From Mycobacterium arosiense ATCC BAA-1401 = DSM 45069 (GTDB lineage Bacteria; Actinomycetota; Actinomycetes; Mycobacteriales; Mycobacteriaceae): a DNA stretch of 64,000 nt. Positions 28,599 through 38,478 of this stretch are shown here, piece by piece (position 1 is the first letter of the stretch; each line of letters starts with the position of its first letter). The stretch is taken from assembly GCF_002086125.1 (NCBI RefSeq), contig NZ_MVHG01000001.1:62001-126000 (forward strand), given 5' to 3'. The notes beneath the pieces were generated by a model that saw nothing but the letters and a program-made list of their open reading frames with translations, did no database searches and was not told the DNA's origin. The translations under genes were made by a program, and so were the position numbers.

Positions 28599-29771
28599 TC
28601 ATCGCTGCGCCGCTTTGACAAGGTTCGATCCGATGATCAACCGCTGGATCTCACTGGTGCCTTCATACAACCGCAGCAGGCGCACGTCGCGGTAAATGCG
28701 TTCGACGGCAACGCCTCTCATGTAGCCGGTGCCGCCGTGAATCTGCACCGCGAGATCCGCGACGTTGTTGGCCATCTCGGTGCAGAAAACCTTGGCGGCC
28801 GAGGGTGCGATCCGGCGATCCTCGTCGGCGACCCACAACCGGGCGGCTTCGCGCACCAGGGCACGGCCGGCCATCACCCCGGTCTGCTGGTCGGCGAGCA
28901 TGCCCTGCACCAACTGAAAGCTACCGATCGGCGTCCCGCCCTGCGTCGCGGTCGCCGCGTAGGACACCGATTCGTCGAGCGCGCGTTGCGCGGCGCCCAC
29001 CGCAAGGGCGGCGATGTGCACCCGGCCGCGGGCCAACGAGGTCATGGCCGCTCGGTAACCGTGGTCTTCGCTGCCGCCGACGAGCGCTTCGTCACCGACG
29101 CGGACGTCGGTGAAGTTGACGTCCGCTGTCCAAGCTCCTTCCTGGCCCATCTTGGCGTCTTTGGCGCCCACCTCGACGCCCGCGACACCCGCCGGTACCA
29201 GGAAAACGGCGATCCCCGGCCCCTTCTCGTCGGCCGGCCGGGTCCGCGCGAACACCACAAACAGGTCGGCGACCGGCGCGTTGGTGATGAAGCGCTTCTG
29301 CCCGGAGATCACCCAATCGTCACCGTCGCGACCGGCTGTGGTCCGCAAGCCCGCCGGGTTCGATCCGGCGCCGGGTTCGGTCAGGGCGAAGGAGGCGACG
29401 ACGTCGCCGGATGCGATCGACTCCAGCCAGCGGGACTTCTGTTCGTCGGTGCCGAACCCGACCAGGACTTGTCCGGCGATGCCGTTGTTGGTGCCGAACA
29501 TCGAGCGCAGCGCCAGCGACGTGTAGCCCAGCTCCATCGCGAGCTCGACGTCTTGCCTCAGGTCGAGGCCAAGGCCGCCCCACTCCTGGGGAATCGCGTA
29601 ACCGAACAAACCCATCTTCTTGGCTTCGTCGCGCAGGTCGTCGGGGACGCGATCGCCCTCGAGGATCTCCTGCTCGCGGGGGACGACCGCGCTGCGGACG
29701 AACTGCCTTGTCTGAGCGAGGATCTCGCGGAAGTCCTCGTCGGAGACTTCCGCGACTTCGGCGGTGGCCAT
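28599..29771 (-). CDS. Acyl-CoA dehydrogenase
   Basis: 390 residues, full ACAD length. FALTEPGAGSNPAGLRTTA and WVISGQKRFITNA are FAD-site blocks, and LRLYEGTSEIQRLIIG near the C-terminus supplies the catalytic base Glu at about residue 370. It makes 2-enoyl-CoA from a saturated acyl-CoA with electrons passed to ETF. ATG 29771 is preferred; GTG 29780 is too close to the GAGGAG site. It is divergent from the fabG2 operon and shares the palindrome region with it. Confidence 0.88.
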   Translation of the reverse strand: MATAEVAEVSDEDFREILAQTRQFVRSAVVPREQEILEGDRVPDDLRDEAKKMGLFGYAIPQEWGGLGLDLRQDVELAMELGYTSLALRSMFGTNNGIAGQVLVGFGTDEQKSRWLESIASGDVVASFALTEPGAGSNPAGLRTTAGRDGDDWVISGQKRFITNAPVADLFVVFARTRPADEKGPGIAVFLVPAGVAGVEVGAKDAKMGQEGAWTADVNFTDVRVGDEALVGGSEDHGYRAAMTSLARGRVHIAALAVGAAQRALDESVSYAATATQGGTPIGSFQLVQGMLADQQTGVMAGRALVREAARLWVADEDRRIAPSAAKVFCTEMANNVADLAVQIHGGTGYMRGVAVERIYRDVRLLRLYEGTSEIQRLIIGSNLVKAAQR

Positions 29772-29828
29772 TAGCTCCACACTCCTCTCTGAATCCGGGG
29801 CACCCCGGTTCAGAGCAGGATCCTATAT

Positions 29829-29843
29829 CAAATATGATATTTG
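29829..29843. promoter_or_regulatory. Perfect 15-bp AT-rich palindrome in the divergent promoter region
   Basis: CAAATATGATATTTG reads as 7-bp arms around a central G. It lies between the acyl-CoA dehydrogenase (-) and fabG2 (+). The low GC content stands out from its surroundings. It is a likely operator for both units; the GntR regulator at the end of the fabG2 operon is the obvious candidate protein, which is inference. Confidence 0.55.
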
Positions 29844-29894
29844 CCTCAGAGTGCCCGGGTGGCGGCGACGACAGCGAAGGATGGGTGATCGGAA

Positions 29895-30635
29895 GTGGCG
29901 ATGTTGACGGGTCAGACCGCGGTAATCACCGGCGGAGCGCAGGGGTTGGGCCTGGCCATCGCGGAGCGCTTCGTCGCCGAGGGCGCGCGGGTGGTGCTCG
30001 GCGACATCAATCTCGAGGAAACCCAGGCCGCGGCCAAGCAGTTGGGCGGTGACGAGGTGGCGGTGGCGGTTCGGTGTGACGTGACCCGGTCGTCGGAGGT
30101 CGAAACCCTGATCCAGACCGCGGTCGAGCGCTTCGGCGGCCTGGACATCATGGTCAACAACGCCGGGATCACCCGGGACGCGACGATGCGCAAGATGACC
30201 GAGGAGCAGTTCGATCAGGTCATCAACGTGCATCTGAAGGGGACGTGGAACGGCACCAGGCTGGCCGCGGCCGTCATGCGGGAGAACAAGCGCGGCGCCA
30301 TCATCAACATGTCGTCGGTGTCCGGCAAGGTCGGCATGATCGGCCAGACCAACTACTCGGCGGCCAAGGCCGGCATCGTCGGCATGACCAAGGCCGCCGC
30401 CAAAGAGCTGGCCTACCTCGGCGTCCGGGTGAACGCGATCGCCCCCGGCTTGATCCGCTCCGCGATGACAGAGGCTATGCCACAGCGCATTTGGGATTCC
30501 AAGGTTGCCGAAGTGCCCTTGGGTCGGGCCGGTGAGCCCAGCGAGGTCGCCAGCGTGGCGCTGTTCCTGGCGTCCGACCTGTCGTCGTATATGACCGGCA
30601 CGGTCATGGAAATCACCGGCGGCCGCCACCTATGA
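29895..30635 (+). CDS. fabG2: 3-oxoacyl-ACP/CoA reductase FabG2 (SDR)
   Basis: 246 residues, GTG start (ATG 29901 is an alternative). [29 protein letters not shown] is the NAD(P) motif, NNAG is present, and the SSVSGK and YSAAK segments supply Ser-Tyr-Lys. It closely matches Rv1350 (fabG2), which follows irtB in M. tuberculosis. Here it is separated from irtB by four accessory genes and heads an operon: its stop overlaps the thiolase start. In this setting a beta-oxidation role (3-hydroxyacyl-CoA to 3-ketoacyl-CoA) is as likely as fatty-acid synthesis. Confidence 0.88.
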   Translation: MAMLTGQTAVITGGAQGLGLAIAERFVAEGARVVLGDINLEETQAAAKQLGGDEVAVAVRCDVTRSSEVETLIQTAVERFGGLDIMVNNAGITRDATMRKMTEEQFDQVINVHLKGTWNGTRLAAAVMRENKRGAIINMSSVSGKVGMIGQTNYSAAKAGIVGMTKAAAKELAYLGVRVNAIAPGLIRSAMTEAMPQRIWDSKVAEVPLGRAGEPSEVASVALFLASDLSSYMTGTVMEITGGRHL

Positions 30636-31855
30636 GCGCGATGCGCCAGGCCGTCGTCTGCGAACCCGTTCGGACCCCCATCGGCCGCTACGGCGGAATG
30701 TTCAAGGCCTGCACCGCCGTTGACCTCGGCGTCACCGCGCTCAAGGGGCTGCTACAGCGAACCGGCTTGGCGCCCGACGCCGTGCAGGACGTGATCCTCG
30801 GCCACTGCTACCCCAACAGCGATGCGCCCGCGATCGGGCGCGTGGTGGCGCTGGATTCCGGTCTGCCGGTGACGGTTCCGGGCATGCAGATCGATCGGCG
30901 GTGCGGCTCGGGCCTGCAGGCGGTGATCCAGGCGTGCCTGCAGGTGGGCGCGGGCGACAACGACCTGGTGGTCGCAGGGGGCTGCGAGAGCATGAGCAAC
31001 GTCGCTTTCTACTCCACCGACATGCGCTGGGGCGGGGCCCGCACCGGTGTGCAGGTGCACGACGGGCTGGCCCGCGGACGCACGACCGCCGGCGGCCGCA
31101 ACTACCCGGTGCCGGGCGGAATGCTGGAAACGGCCGAGAATCTGCGCCGCCAGTATGGTATTTCGCGCCGGGAGCAAGACGAGCTGGCGGTGCGATCCCA
31201 CCAGCGTGCCGTCGCCGCGCAGAAAGACGGCGTGCTGGCCGAGGAGATCATTCCAGTCATCGTCAGGACTCGACAGGGCGACGAACTCATCGACACCGAC
31301 GAACACCCGCGCGCCGACACCTCGGTCGAGTCACTGGGCAAGCTCAAACCCGTTCTCAGAGAGGATCCGGAGGCGACCGTCACCGCGGGCAACGCCAGCG
31401 GGCAGAACGACGCGGCATCGATGTGCGTGGTCACCACACCGGAGAAGGCCGACGAATACGGCCTGAAGCCGCTGGTGCGCCTGGTGTCGTGGGGCGTGGC
31501 CGGGGTCGCGCCCAACGTCATGGGCATCGGACCCGTGCCGGCGTCCGAGGTGGCGCTGGCCAAGGCGGGACTGCGGTTATCCGACATCGACCTCATCGAG
31601 CTCAACGAGGCCTTCGCCGCGCAGGCGCTTGCGGTGATGCGGGAATGGAAGTTCGGCGCCACCGATCACGAGCGCACTAACGTGCACGGGTCGGGCATCT
31701 CGCTGGGACATCCGGTCGGCGCGACGGGCGGGCGGATGCTGGCCACCCTGGCGCGCGAACTTCATCGTCGTCAGGCGCGCTACGGCCTACAGACCATGTG
31801 CATCGGCGGCGGCCAGGGTTTGGCCGCGGTCTTCGAGCGGGTCGCGGCGAAATGA
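30632..31855 (+). CDS. Acetyl-CoA acyltransferase (thiolase)
   Basis: 407 residues. Nucleophile Cys91 lies in [12 protein letters not shown], the His motif is [11 protein letters not shown] and the second Cys is about 390 in MCIGGGQG, so it is a complete degradative-type thiolase. It overlaps fabG2 (ATGA) and the CoA-transferase gene (ATGA), giving a tightly coupled reductase-thiolase-transferase unit. Chain-length preference cannot be read from sequence. Confidence 0.9.
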   Translation: MSAMRQAVVCEPVRTPIGRYGGMFKACTAVDLGVTALKGLLQRTGLAPDAVQDVILGHCYPNSDAPAIGRVVALDSGLPVTVPGMQIDRRCGSGLQAVIQACLQVGAGDNDLVVAGGCESMSNVAFYSTDMRWGGARTGVQVHDGLARGRTTAGGRNYPVPGGMLETAENLRRQYGISRREQDELAVRSHQRAVAAQKDGVLAEEIIPVIVRTRQGDELIDTDEHPRADTSVESLGKLKPVLREDPEATVTAGNASGQNDAASMCVVTTPEKADEYGLKPLVRLVSWGVAGVAPNVMGIGPVPASEVALAKAGLRLSDIDLIELNEAFAAQALAVMREWKFGATDHERTNVHGSGISLGHPVGATGGRMLATLARELHRRQARYGLQTMCIGGGQGLAAVFERVAAK

Positions 31856-33051
31856 GCGATCCGGGGTTACCGCTGGACGGCCTCACCGTGGTGGAGGTGT
31901 CGAGCTTCGTCGCCGCGCCACTGTGTGGCATGACGCTGAGTCAGCTTGGCGCGGAGGTGATCCGGGTCGACCCGATAGGCGGCGCGTCCGATGTCCAGCG
32001 GTGGCCGCTGGCGGCGGACGGCACCTCGATTTACTGGACCGGCCTGAACAAGGGGAAGCGGTCGGCCACCATCGATCTGCGGTCCGCGGAAGGCCACGAG
32101 CTGGTCCAGCGGCTCATCGTCGAGGGCGACGGCGTCGTCGTGACGAACGCCGCGGGCTTGTCCTGGCTCAGCCACGAAGTGCTGACGGCCAAGCGCCCCG
32201 ACGTGATTCACGTTCAATTGCTCGGGCGCGGTGACGGATCCACCGGAGTGGACTACACGGTGAACGCGGGGCTGGGCTATCCGCTCGTCACCGGTCCGGC
32301 CGATCATGCCGGTCCGATCAATCACGTGCTCCCGGCCTGGGACGTGTGCTGCGGACTGTATGCCGCGCTGGCGGTCGTCACCGCCGTTCGCCACCGCGAG
32401 CGGACCGGGGCGGGGGCGCGGATCAGCCTGGCGCTGGAGGACGTCGCCCTGGCCACCGCGGGCAACCTGGGGTTGCTGACCGAGCCGCAAGTCAATGGGG
32501 CACAACGCGAACGGCTCGGCAACGCGATCTACGGCCAATACGGGCAGGACTTCACCAGCAGCGACGGGGCCAGGTTCATGGTGGTCACCCTGACCGGTCG
32601 GCACTTCCGCGACCTGCTCGCGGTGACGGGAACCGGCGCCGCGGTGTCGGCGCTCGCCGAGGCGCTGGGCGCCGATTTCGGATCCGAAGGCGACCGCTAT
32701 CGCTACCGCGACGTGCTGTCGAGTCTGTTCGCCACCTGGTTCGGCGCCCACACCGCCGACGAGATCACCGCCGCGCTGGCCGACACCACGGTGCTCTTCG
32801 AGCGGTACCGCACCTTCGCCGAGGTCGCCGCGGGCCCGAAAGTCACTGACAATCCGCTGTTTTCCCGATTGCGCCAGCCCGGTCTGGGCGAATACTTCGC
32901 GCCGGGCCTGCCGGCCGCGTTCGACGACAGCCATCCGCCCAGCGCGCCGGCGCCTGCCCTGGGACAAGACACCGCCGACGTCCTTGCGCGCCTGGGGTAC
33001 AGCGCCGCCGACATCGCGCGTCTGACCGACGCCAAGACCATCGCCTGCTGA
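31852..33051 (+). CDS. CaiB/BaiF family CoA transferase
   Basis: 399 residues. Class III CoA transferases move CoA between acids through an aspartyl-CoA intermediate. The likely Asp is 164 in LPAWDVCCGLYAAL; GLTVVEVSSFVAAPLCGMTLSQLGAEVIRVD is the N-terminal signature and LGYSAADIARL the usual C-terminal tail. It overlaps the thiolase stop by four bases; 23 bp separate it from the following acyl-CoA dehydrogenase. The acyl substrate is unknown. Confidence 0.88.
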   Translation: MSDPGLPLDGLTVVEVSSFVAAPLCGMTLSQLGAEVIRVDPIGGASDVQRWPLAADGTSIYWTGLNKGKRSATIDLRSAEGHELVQRLIVEGDGVVVTNAAGLSWLSHEVLTAKRPDVIHVQLLGRGDGSTGVDYTVNAGLGYPLVTGPADHAGPINHVLPAWDVCCGLYAALAVVTAVRHRERTGAGARISLALEDVALATAGNLGLLTEPQVNGAQRERLGNAIYGQYGQDFTSSDGARFMVVTLTGRHFRDLLAVTGTGAAVSALAEALGADFGSEGDRYRYRDVLSSLFATWFGAHTADEITAALADTTVLFERYRTFAEVAAGPKVTDNPLFSRLRQPGLGEYFAPGLPAAFDDSHPPSAPAPALGQDTADVLARLGYSAADIARLTDAKTIAC

Positions 33052-33074
33052 GCAGCCGGAAGGGAACACAGCAC

Positions 33075-34268
33075 ATGACCAGACTCGCCCAGACCCTCGG
33101 ATTGACCGAATTCCAGACCGAGATCATCGGTACGGTACGGCAATTCGTCGAGAAGGAGGTCATCCCCCAGGCGGCCGAGCTGGAACGCGCCGACACCTAC
33201 CCGCAGGCGATCGTCGATCAGATGCGAGAGATGGGCCTGTTCGGTCTGACGATTCCGCAGGAATACGGCGGGCTGGGGGAGTCGCTGCTGACCTACGCGC
33301 TGTGCGTCGAGGAGCTGGCGCGCGGCTGGATGAGCGTGTCCGGCGTGCTCAATACCCACTTCATCGTGGCGTACATGCTGCGCCAGCACGGCACCGACGA
33401 ACAGAAGCGGCGGTTCCTGCCGCGGATGGCCACCGGCGAGACCCGCGGCGCCTTCTCGATGTCAGAGCCGGAGCTGGGTTCCGACGTGGCCGCGATCCGT
33501 ACCCGGGCCCGGCGCAACGATAACGGCACCTACACGATCGACGGCCAGAAGATGTGGCTGACCAACGGCGCCACCTCGACCCTGGTGGCCGTGCTGGTGC
33601 GCACCGACGAGGGATCGGACAAGCCGCACCGCAACCTCACCGCGTTCCTCGTGGAGAAGCCGGTTGGTTTCGGCGAAGTCGTTCCGGGCCTGCACATTCC
33701 GGGCAAGATCGACAAGTTGGGCTACAAGGGCATCGAGACGACCGAGATGATCTTCGACGGCTACCGGGCCGGGGCCGACGACGTCCTCGGTGGTGCCACC
33801 GGGCAGGGTTTTCTCCAGATGATGGACGGCATCGAGGTCGGCCGCGTCAACGTTTCGGCGCGGGCGTGCGGTGTGGGGATTCGCGCCTTCGAGCTCGCGG
33901 TGCGCTACGCCCAACAACGCCAGACCTTCGGCAAGCCGATCGCCGAGCACCAGGCCATCGCCTTCCAACTGGCCGAAATGGCGACCAAAGTGGAAGCGGC
34001 CCACCTGATGATGGTCAACGCCGCGCGCCTGAAGGATTCGGGCGAGCGCAACGACCTCGCCGCTGGGATGGCCAAATATTTGTGCAGCGAATACTGCGCC
34101 GAGGTCACCCAGCAGAGTTTCCGGATTCACGGTGGCTACGGATATTCCAAGGAATACGAGATCGAGCGGCTGATGCGCGACGCGCCATTCCTGCTGATCG
34201 GCGAGGGCACCAGCGAGATCCAGAAGAACATCATCAGTAAGCGACTGCTCGCCGAGTATCAGGTCTAG
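33075..34268 (+). CDS. Acyl-CoA dehydrogenase
   Basis: 397 residues. FSMSEPELGSDVAAIRTRA and YTIDGQKMWLTNGATS are the FAD/substrate blocks; LLIGEGTSEIQKNIIS near the C-terminus holds the catalytic Glu at about 377. Upstream GGAAGGGA is a plausible ribosome site. It is the fourth gene of the fabG2 operon and, with the reductase, thiolase and CoA transferase, completes most of a beta-oxidation turn; no hydratase lies in this operon. Confidence 0.9.
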   Translation: MTRLAQTLGLTEFQTEIIGTVRQFVEKEVIPQAAELERADTYPQAIVDQMREMGLFGLTIPQEYGGLGESLLTYALCVEELARGWMSVSGVLNTHFIVAYMLRQHGTDEQKRRFLPRMATGETRGAFSMSEPELGSDVAAIRTRARRNDNGTYTIDGQKMWLTNGATSTLVAVLVRTDEGSDKPHRNLTAFLVEKPVGFGEVVPGLHIPGKIDKLGYKGIETTEMIFDGYRAGADDVLGGATGQGFLQMMDGIEVGRVNVSARACGVGIRAFELAVRYAQQRQTFGKPIAEHQAIAFQLAEMATKVEAAHLMMVNAARLKDSGERNDLAAGMAKYLCSEYCAEVTQQSFRIHGGYGYSKEYEIERLMRDAPFLLIGEGTSEIQKNIISKRLLAEYQV

Positions 34269-34272
34269 GGAG

Positions 34273-34953
34273 ATGAGCGTTCCGGATTTCGCTGCGCGGC
34301 CTCAACTTTCGGAGGACGTCGCGCGGATCATCCGCGGACGGGTATTCGACGGCACGTACGCCGCCGGATCGTATGTCCGGCTGGACCAATTGGCCGCGGA
34401 GTTGGGCATCAGCGTCACACCGGTGCGTGAGGCGCTGTTCGCGCTGTGCGCCGAGGGACTGATCAACCAGCAGCCCCGTCGCGGCTTCGCGGTGTTGCCG
34501 GTCACCGGCCGCGACGTCACCGACGTGGCGAACGTGCAGGCGCATGTCGGTGGCGAATTGGCCGCGCGGGCGGCGATCAACATCAGTGACGACCAGCTGC
34601 ACGAGCTCAAACGGATCCAGGCCCAGCTCGAAGATGCCTACGCTGGTGACGACCACGAGCGCACCGTCCGGCTGAACCACGAGTTTCACCGCGCCATCAA
34701 CGTCGCGGCGGACTCGCCCAAGCTGGCTCAGCTGATGTCGCAGATCACCCGTTATGCCCCCGAGTCGGTGTTTCCCGCCATCGAAGGCTGGCCGGAGCAA
34801 TCGATGCAGGACCATCGGCGGATTTTGTCCGCGCTGAAGAAGCGCGACGGCAAGCTCGCCCGCGCGGCGATGTCGGAACACCTTGCGGCCGGTGCGGTTC
34901 CGTTGATCGACCACCTGGTGGCACGCGGGGTGGTGACCGACGGCAATGCCTGA
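34273..34953 (+). CDS. GntR-family transcriptional regulator with FCD domain
   Basis: 226 residues. The N-terminal winged helix-turn-helix (RIIRGRVFDGTYAAGSYVRLDQLAAELGISVTPVREALFAL) is classic GntR. The C-terminal helical domain, with His residues in HEFHRAIN and MQDHRRIL, is the FCD metal/ligand domain of the FadR subgroup. It follows the acyl-CoA dehydrogenase by four bases, so it probably controls its own operon in response to an acyl-CoA or acid. Its operator may be the palindrome at 29829. Confidence 0.88.
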   Translation: MSVPDFAARPQLSEDVARIIRGRVFDGTYAAGSYVRLDQLAAELGISVTPVREALFALCAEGLINQQPRRGFAVLPVTGRDVTDVANVQAHVGGELAARAAINISDDQLHELKRIQAQLEDAYAGDDHERTVRLNHEFHRAINVAADSPKLAQLMSQITRYAPESVFPAIEGWPEQSMQDHRRILSALKKRDGKLARAAMSEHLAAGAVPLIDHLVARGVVTDGNA

Positions 34954-35031
34954 CCTAGTCGCCATCTCTTGTCGCACAGCCGGGTTGGGCATACGCTGCC
35001 AGCAGGGTGGGCCACGGACGGAGAGAAAAAG

Positions 35032-35394
35032 ATGTCCGCAATGCTTCGCGCATCGGCCCTACTCGTTGCGACCATGACGGCGATCGCCGCCGCGCCGAAG
35101 GTCGTTGCCGACCCGGTCGACCCGATCCCGGGCACTGGGGTCTTCGTCGTCGGCCCCGACATTGCGCCCGGTCTGTACCGAACGGCCGGTTCGGCGTCGG
35201 CGCTCGGGGTCTGGATCAACAACGTACCGACCCAGGACTCGATGTGCGCGTGGTTCACCTACAGCACGCCCGACGCGAACAAGGACCATGTGGTCCAGAC
35301 GAACATGTCGGTGGGTCCGATGTTCGCGAACATCAACACCACGATCAAGGCTTTCGAGTCGCAGAACTGCCAGCCGTGGACGCGGGTGCCCTAG
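35032..35394 (+). CDS. Small secreted protein of unknown function
   Basis: 120 residues. A signal peptide covers about 1-25 (MLRASALLVATMTAIAAAPKVVA). The mature part (PIPGTGVFVVGPDIAPGLYRTAG) and two cysteines (SMCAWF, QNCQPW), probably a disulfide, resemble a family of small mycobacterial exported proteins with no assigned role. ATG 35032 follows GGAGAG by five bases and gives a proper signal sequence; an upstream in-frame extension from 34969 does not. Its stop overlaps the convergent acyl-CoA ligase by four bases. Confidence 0.72.
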   Translation: MSAMLRASALLVATMTAIAAAPKVVADPVDPIPGTGVFVVGPDIAPGLYRTAGSASALGVWINNVPTQDSMCAWFTYSTPDANKDHVVQTNMSVGPMFANINTTIKAFESQNCQPWTRVP

Positions 35395-36917
35395 GGCTGG
35401 GCCGCTTCGATCAGCATCTTGCGCAGCCGGCGGACGTCGACCTTGCCGGTGCCGCCGCGCGGCAGGTCGTCGTCGGAGTCCAGGAGTAACCACACCGTCG
35501 GGACCTTGAAGGCGCTCAACACAGTTCGCGCGGAGGCGCGCAGCTGCTCGGCGGTCCGTGCGCGGCACACCACCGCCGCGCCGACCCGTTCGCCCGAGTC
35601 GCCCGGAACGTTGGTGACAACCGCGTTGTCGACGCCGTCGATCGTGCGCAGCGCCCGCTCAACCTCGGCGGGGTAGACGGTGGCACCGCTGACTTTGAAC
35701 ATGTCGTCGGATCGCCCGTGATAGAACAGGAATCCGTCTTCGTCGAGGTGCCCGAGGTCGCCGGTGGGGTAGAAGCCGTCGACGGTGAACAGGTCCTCTC
35801 GGGTGCGACCGCAGATGCCTCGCAGGGTGTGAGGTCCCCGGATCGCAATCATTCCCACGCCCTTGGTCGGGACGGGCGCGCCGCTGTCGGGGTCAACGAT
35901 GCGGACGTCCATGCCCGCGAACGGCTTTCCGCAGCTTCCCCATGCGGAGGCCGGCATGTCGGTGTCCGCGGGGTAGCCGCAGTACGGCCCGAAGGCCTCG
36001 GTCATCCCGAACAGCGTCGCGCGCGCCCCGGGCTGGGCGCGTTGCTCGGGCGGCAGCAGGGCTTGCAGGCTTCCCGCCTGTAGGGCCGAGAGGTCTGCAC
36101 CGACCTGTTCGGCGTGCCGCGCCAACGTCTCCGCCTGGTCCGGCCAGCCCCGAAACAGCGTGACCCGTTCGTCTTCCAACAGCCGCAGGGTGGTTTCCGG
36201 CCGCGGAATCTCCTCGGTCACCAGGGTGGCGCCGGCCAGCAGCGCGGACAGAATTCCGCTGCCGAAACCGCCCACCCAGAAGAAGGGCATCGGCAGATAC
36301 AGGCGGGTCTGGGCGGTGATGCAGCGGGCCGCAAGGCCGGACTGCACGGCGCCCAGCGCGCTGCCGTGCGAGTGGATGACCCCCTTGGGCGCTCCGCTGC
36401 TGCCGGAGGTGAACATGATGGCCAACGGATCGGCGGGGGTGACGGTCGCCGTCATCGCGTCGAAAATCTTACGGGCGCCCTCACTCGCGGGAGCGGCATC
36501 CACCTGGTCGGCCGACCAGACCTGGCGCAGCGCGGGCAATTCGGATTGCCCCGCCGCCCGAAGGTCATCGAGATAGCGGTGGCTGCGGAACTCTTCGACG
36601 CTGACCAAGAATTGCACGGCGGCCGCCCGCAGCTGCGCCGCGAGTTCGCCCGCCGTCAGCAGGGTGCTCAGCGGGACCAGGACCGCGCCGATGCGGGTGA
36701 GCGCGATGGCGACCCGCACCCAACGGGTGCCATTCGGCATGATGAGCCCCACCCGGGTGCCCTTGCCCACGCCGGCTTCGACGAGGGCCGCCGCCAATTC
36801 GATGGTGGCCGAATCGAGTTCGCGGTAGGTCAGCCGAGAGGTGGGGTCGATCACGAAAGGTTTGTCGCCGTCGTGCTCGGCCCGCAACCGCACCAACCGG
36901 TCGATGATGCTAGTCAT
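35391..36917 (-). CDS. AMP-forming acyl-CoA ligase (FadD-like) 1
   Basis: 508 residues. MFTSGSSGAPKGVIHSHG is the AMP-binding P-loop, GMTEAFGPY the A5 motif, PTGDLGHLDEDGFLFYHGRSDDMFKV the A7/A8 hinge, and GGTGKVDVRRL the C-terminal catalytic Lys. It activates a carboxylic acid as acyl-AMP and then acyl-CoA. ATG 36917 overlaps the preceding ligase gene by eight bases. It is the last of five overlapping genes (two crotonases, three ligases) on the minus strand. The acid is unknown. Confidence 0.86.
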   Translation of the reverse strand: MTSIIDRLVRLRAEHDGDKPFVIDPTSRLTYRELDSATIELAAALVEAGVGKGTRVGLIMPNGTRWVRVAIALTRIGAVLVPLSTLLTAGELAAQLRAAAVQFLVSVEEFRSHRYLDDLRAAGQSELPALRQVWSADQVDAAPASEGARKIFDAMTATVTPADPLAIMFTSGSSGAPKGVIHSHGSALGAVQSGLAARCITAQTRLYLPMPFFWVGGFGSGILSALLAGATLVTEEIPRPETTLRLLEDERVTLFRGWPDQAETLARHAEQVGADLSALQAGSLQALLPPEQRAQPGARATLFGMTEAFGPYCGYPADTDMPASAWGSCGKPFAGMDVRIVDPDSGAPVPTKGVGMIAIRGPHTLRGICGRTREDLFTVDGFYPTGDLGHLDEDGFLFYHGRSDDMFKVSGATVYPAEVERALRTIDGVDNAVVTNVPGDSGERVGAAVVCRARTAEQLRASARTVLSAFKVPTVWLLLDSDDDLPRGGTGKVDVRRLRKMLIEAAQP

Positions 36918-38478
36918 CGAACAGCTCTCTGAGACGTCGCATGTCGACCTTGCCACTGGACATCAGCGGAACCTCCGCGTTGTGCAGGGCGACGAATCGC
37001 TTGGGAACCTTATAGGCGGACAGTTCCGTCCTGAGCCGCTCCACCAGGGCGGCTTCGTCGAGCGCCGGGGCACCGTCCGCCTGGACAACCACCGCGGCGA
37101 CGACCTGTCCGCGCCGGGCGTCGGGTAGGCCGAACACGTAAGCCGACGCTGCGCCGCTGACCCTGCGGATGGCCTGCTGAACTTCGGCTGCCGAGACGTT
37201 GGCGCCCGCCGTTTTGATCATCGCGCCGCGCCGGCCGGCGAAATAGACGAATCCGTCGGCATCGATGCGTACCAAGTCGCCGCTGTGGAACCAGCCGTCG
37301 GCATCGAAACACTCTTCGCGGCTGCGCTTGTAGTAGCCCTGCATCAGGTACGGCCCGCGAAGGCACAATTCGCCGACCTCGCCGGCGGGGACTTCGCTCG
37401 CGGTGTCGGGATCGATGACCTTGATCTGGAATCCCGGTGCCGGTTTTCCGAATGAGCCGCGCCGTTGCTCGGGCTGCTCGGATTCGTCATCGCCGATCAG
37501 CACGACGCCGCCGGCCTCGGTCATGCCCAGCATGTTGTGCCGCAATTCCGGGTCGGCCGGGCGGGCTTCGGGAGCCATGATCGGGTACAGATTGCCGCGC
37601 CGCATCGACGACAGATCGCGTTGCGCGAAGCTTGGGTGGTCCGCAAGGTGGGCGATCCCGGCCGTAAAGCCGTTGGTCATGGTTGGCCTTTCGGCCTCCA
37701 GCAGGTCGAGCGTCTCCCCGGCATCGGCGGCGTTGGAACACAGCAACGTCGAGCCGGCCACCAGCGTCGCGAGGAGGCCGAACGCTAGTCCACCGATCCA
37801 GAAGAACGGCGAATTGCAGAACAACTTGTCGTCGGCCGTCAAACCACGGATGAGGTTGAGATTTCGTTGATGCGCCAGCACGGCGCCGTGGGTGTGCACG
37901 ACCCCTTTCGGGGCGCTGGCGGAGCCCGAGGTGTAGACGATCGTCAGCGGATCGCATTCTGCGACGTCGTCTTCCAGCGCTGTCAGAAGCGCCGGGTCGA
38001 CGGAATCGGCAAGCCCGCACACGTTCTCGTACGTGACGGCGACGTGACGCAGGTGCGGTGCTGCGGCACAGAACAATCGGGAATCGAGATCGGCGCCCCC
38101 GAGCATCTCGGACAGTCGTTGCGCGTAGTCGTGAGAACGGAAGCGCGCGGCGGTCAACAAGATTTCCACATCGCTGTCGACGAGTTGCTCGCGCAGCTCG
38201 CGGGCGGTGACGAAGGTGGACAGCGGGATCACCACGGCACCGATCCGGGCCGCGGCCAGCATTCCGACGACGAACTCTGATCCGTTCGGGTAGAGCAGCC
38301 CCACATGGGTTCCTTTACCGGCGCCGAGGGCGATCAGGCCGCGGGCCAGCCCCGCCGACCGGCGCTCGGCGTCGGCATAGCCGATGCGGTCACCGTCGCA
38401 CACCAGAAACGGATGATCGCCGCGCCGGCTGGCCTGATGCCGCAGGACCTGGGCGACCGTCATTAGTTCAACGGGCAT
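36910..38478 (-). CDS. AMP-forming acyl-CoA ligase (FadD-like) 2
   Basis: 522 residues from ATG 38478; ATG 38463 and an upstream codon at 38502 are alternatives. VYTSGSASAPKGVVHTHGAV (motif A3), MLGMTEAGGVVLIG (A5), HSGDLVRIDADGFVYFAGRRGAMIKT (A7/A8) and SSGKVDMRRLREL (catalytic Lys) are complete. It is close in architecture to its downstream neighbour, so the two may be old duplicates with different acid preferences. It overlaps genes on both sides. Confidence 0.85.
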   Translation of the reverse strand: MPVELMTVAQVLRHQASRRGDHPFLVCDGDRIGYADAERRSAGLARGLIALGAGKGTHVGLLYPNGSEFVVGMLAAARIGAVVIPLSTFVTARELREQLVDSDVEILLTAARFRSHDYAQRLSEMLGGADLDSRLFCAAAPHLRHVAVTYENVCGLADSVDPALLTALEDDVAECDPLTIVYTSGSASAPKGVVHTHGAVLAHQRNLNLIRGLTADDKLFCNSPFFWIGGLAFGLLATLVAGSTLLCSNAADAGETLDLLEAERPTMTNGFTAGIAHLADHPSFAQRDLSSMRRGNLYPIMAPEARPADPELRHNMLGMTEAGGVVLIGDDESEQPEQRRGSFGKPAPGFQIKVIDPDTASEVPAGEVGELCLRGPYLMQGYYKRSREECFDADGWFHSGDLVRIDADGFVYFAGRRGAMIKTAGANVSAAEVQQAIRRVSGAASAYVFGLPDARRGQVVAAVVVQADGAPALDEAALVERLRTELSAYKVPKRFVALHNAEVPLMSSGKVDMRRLRELFDD

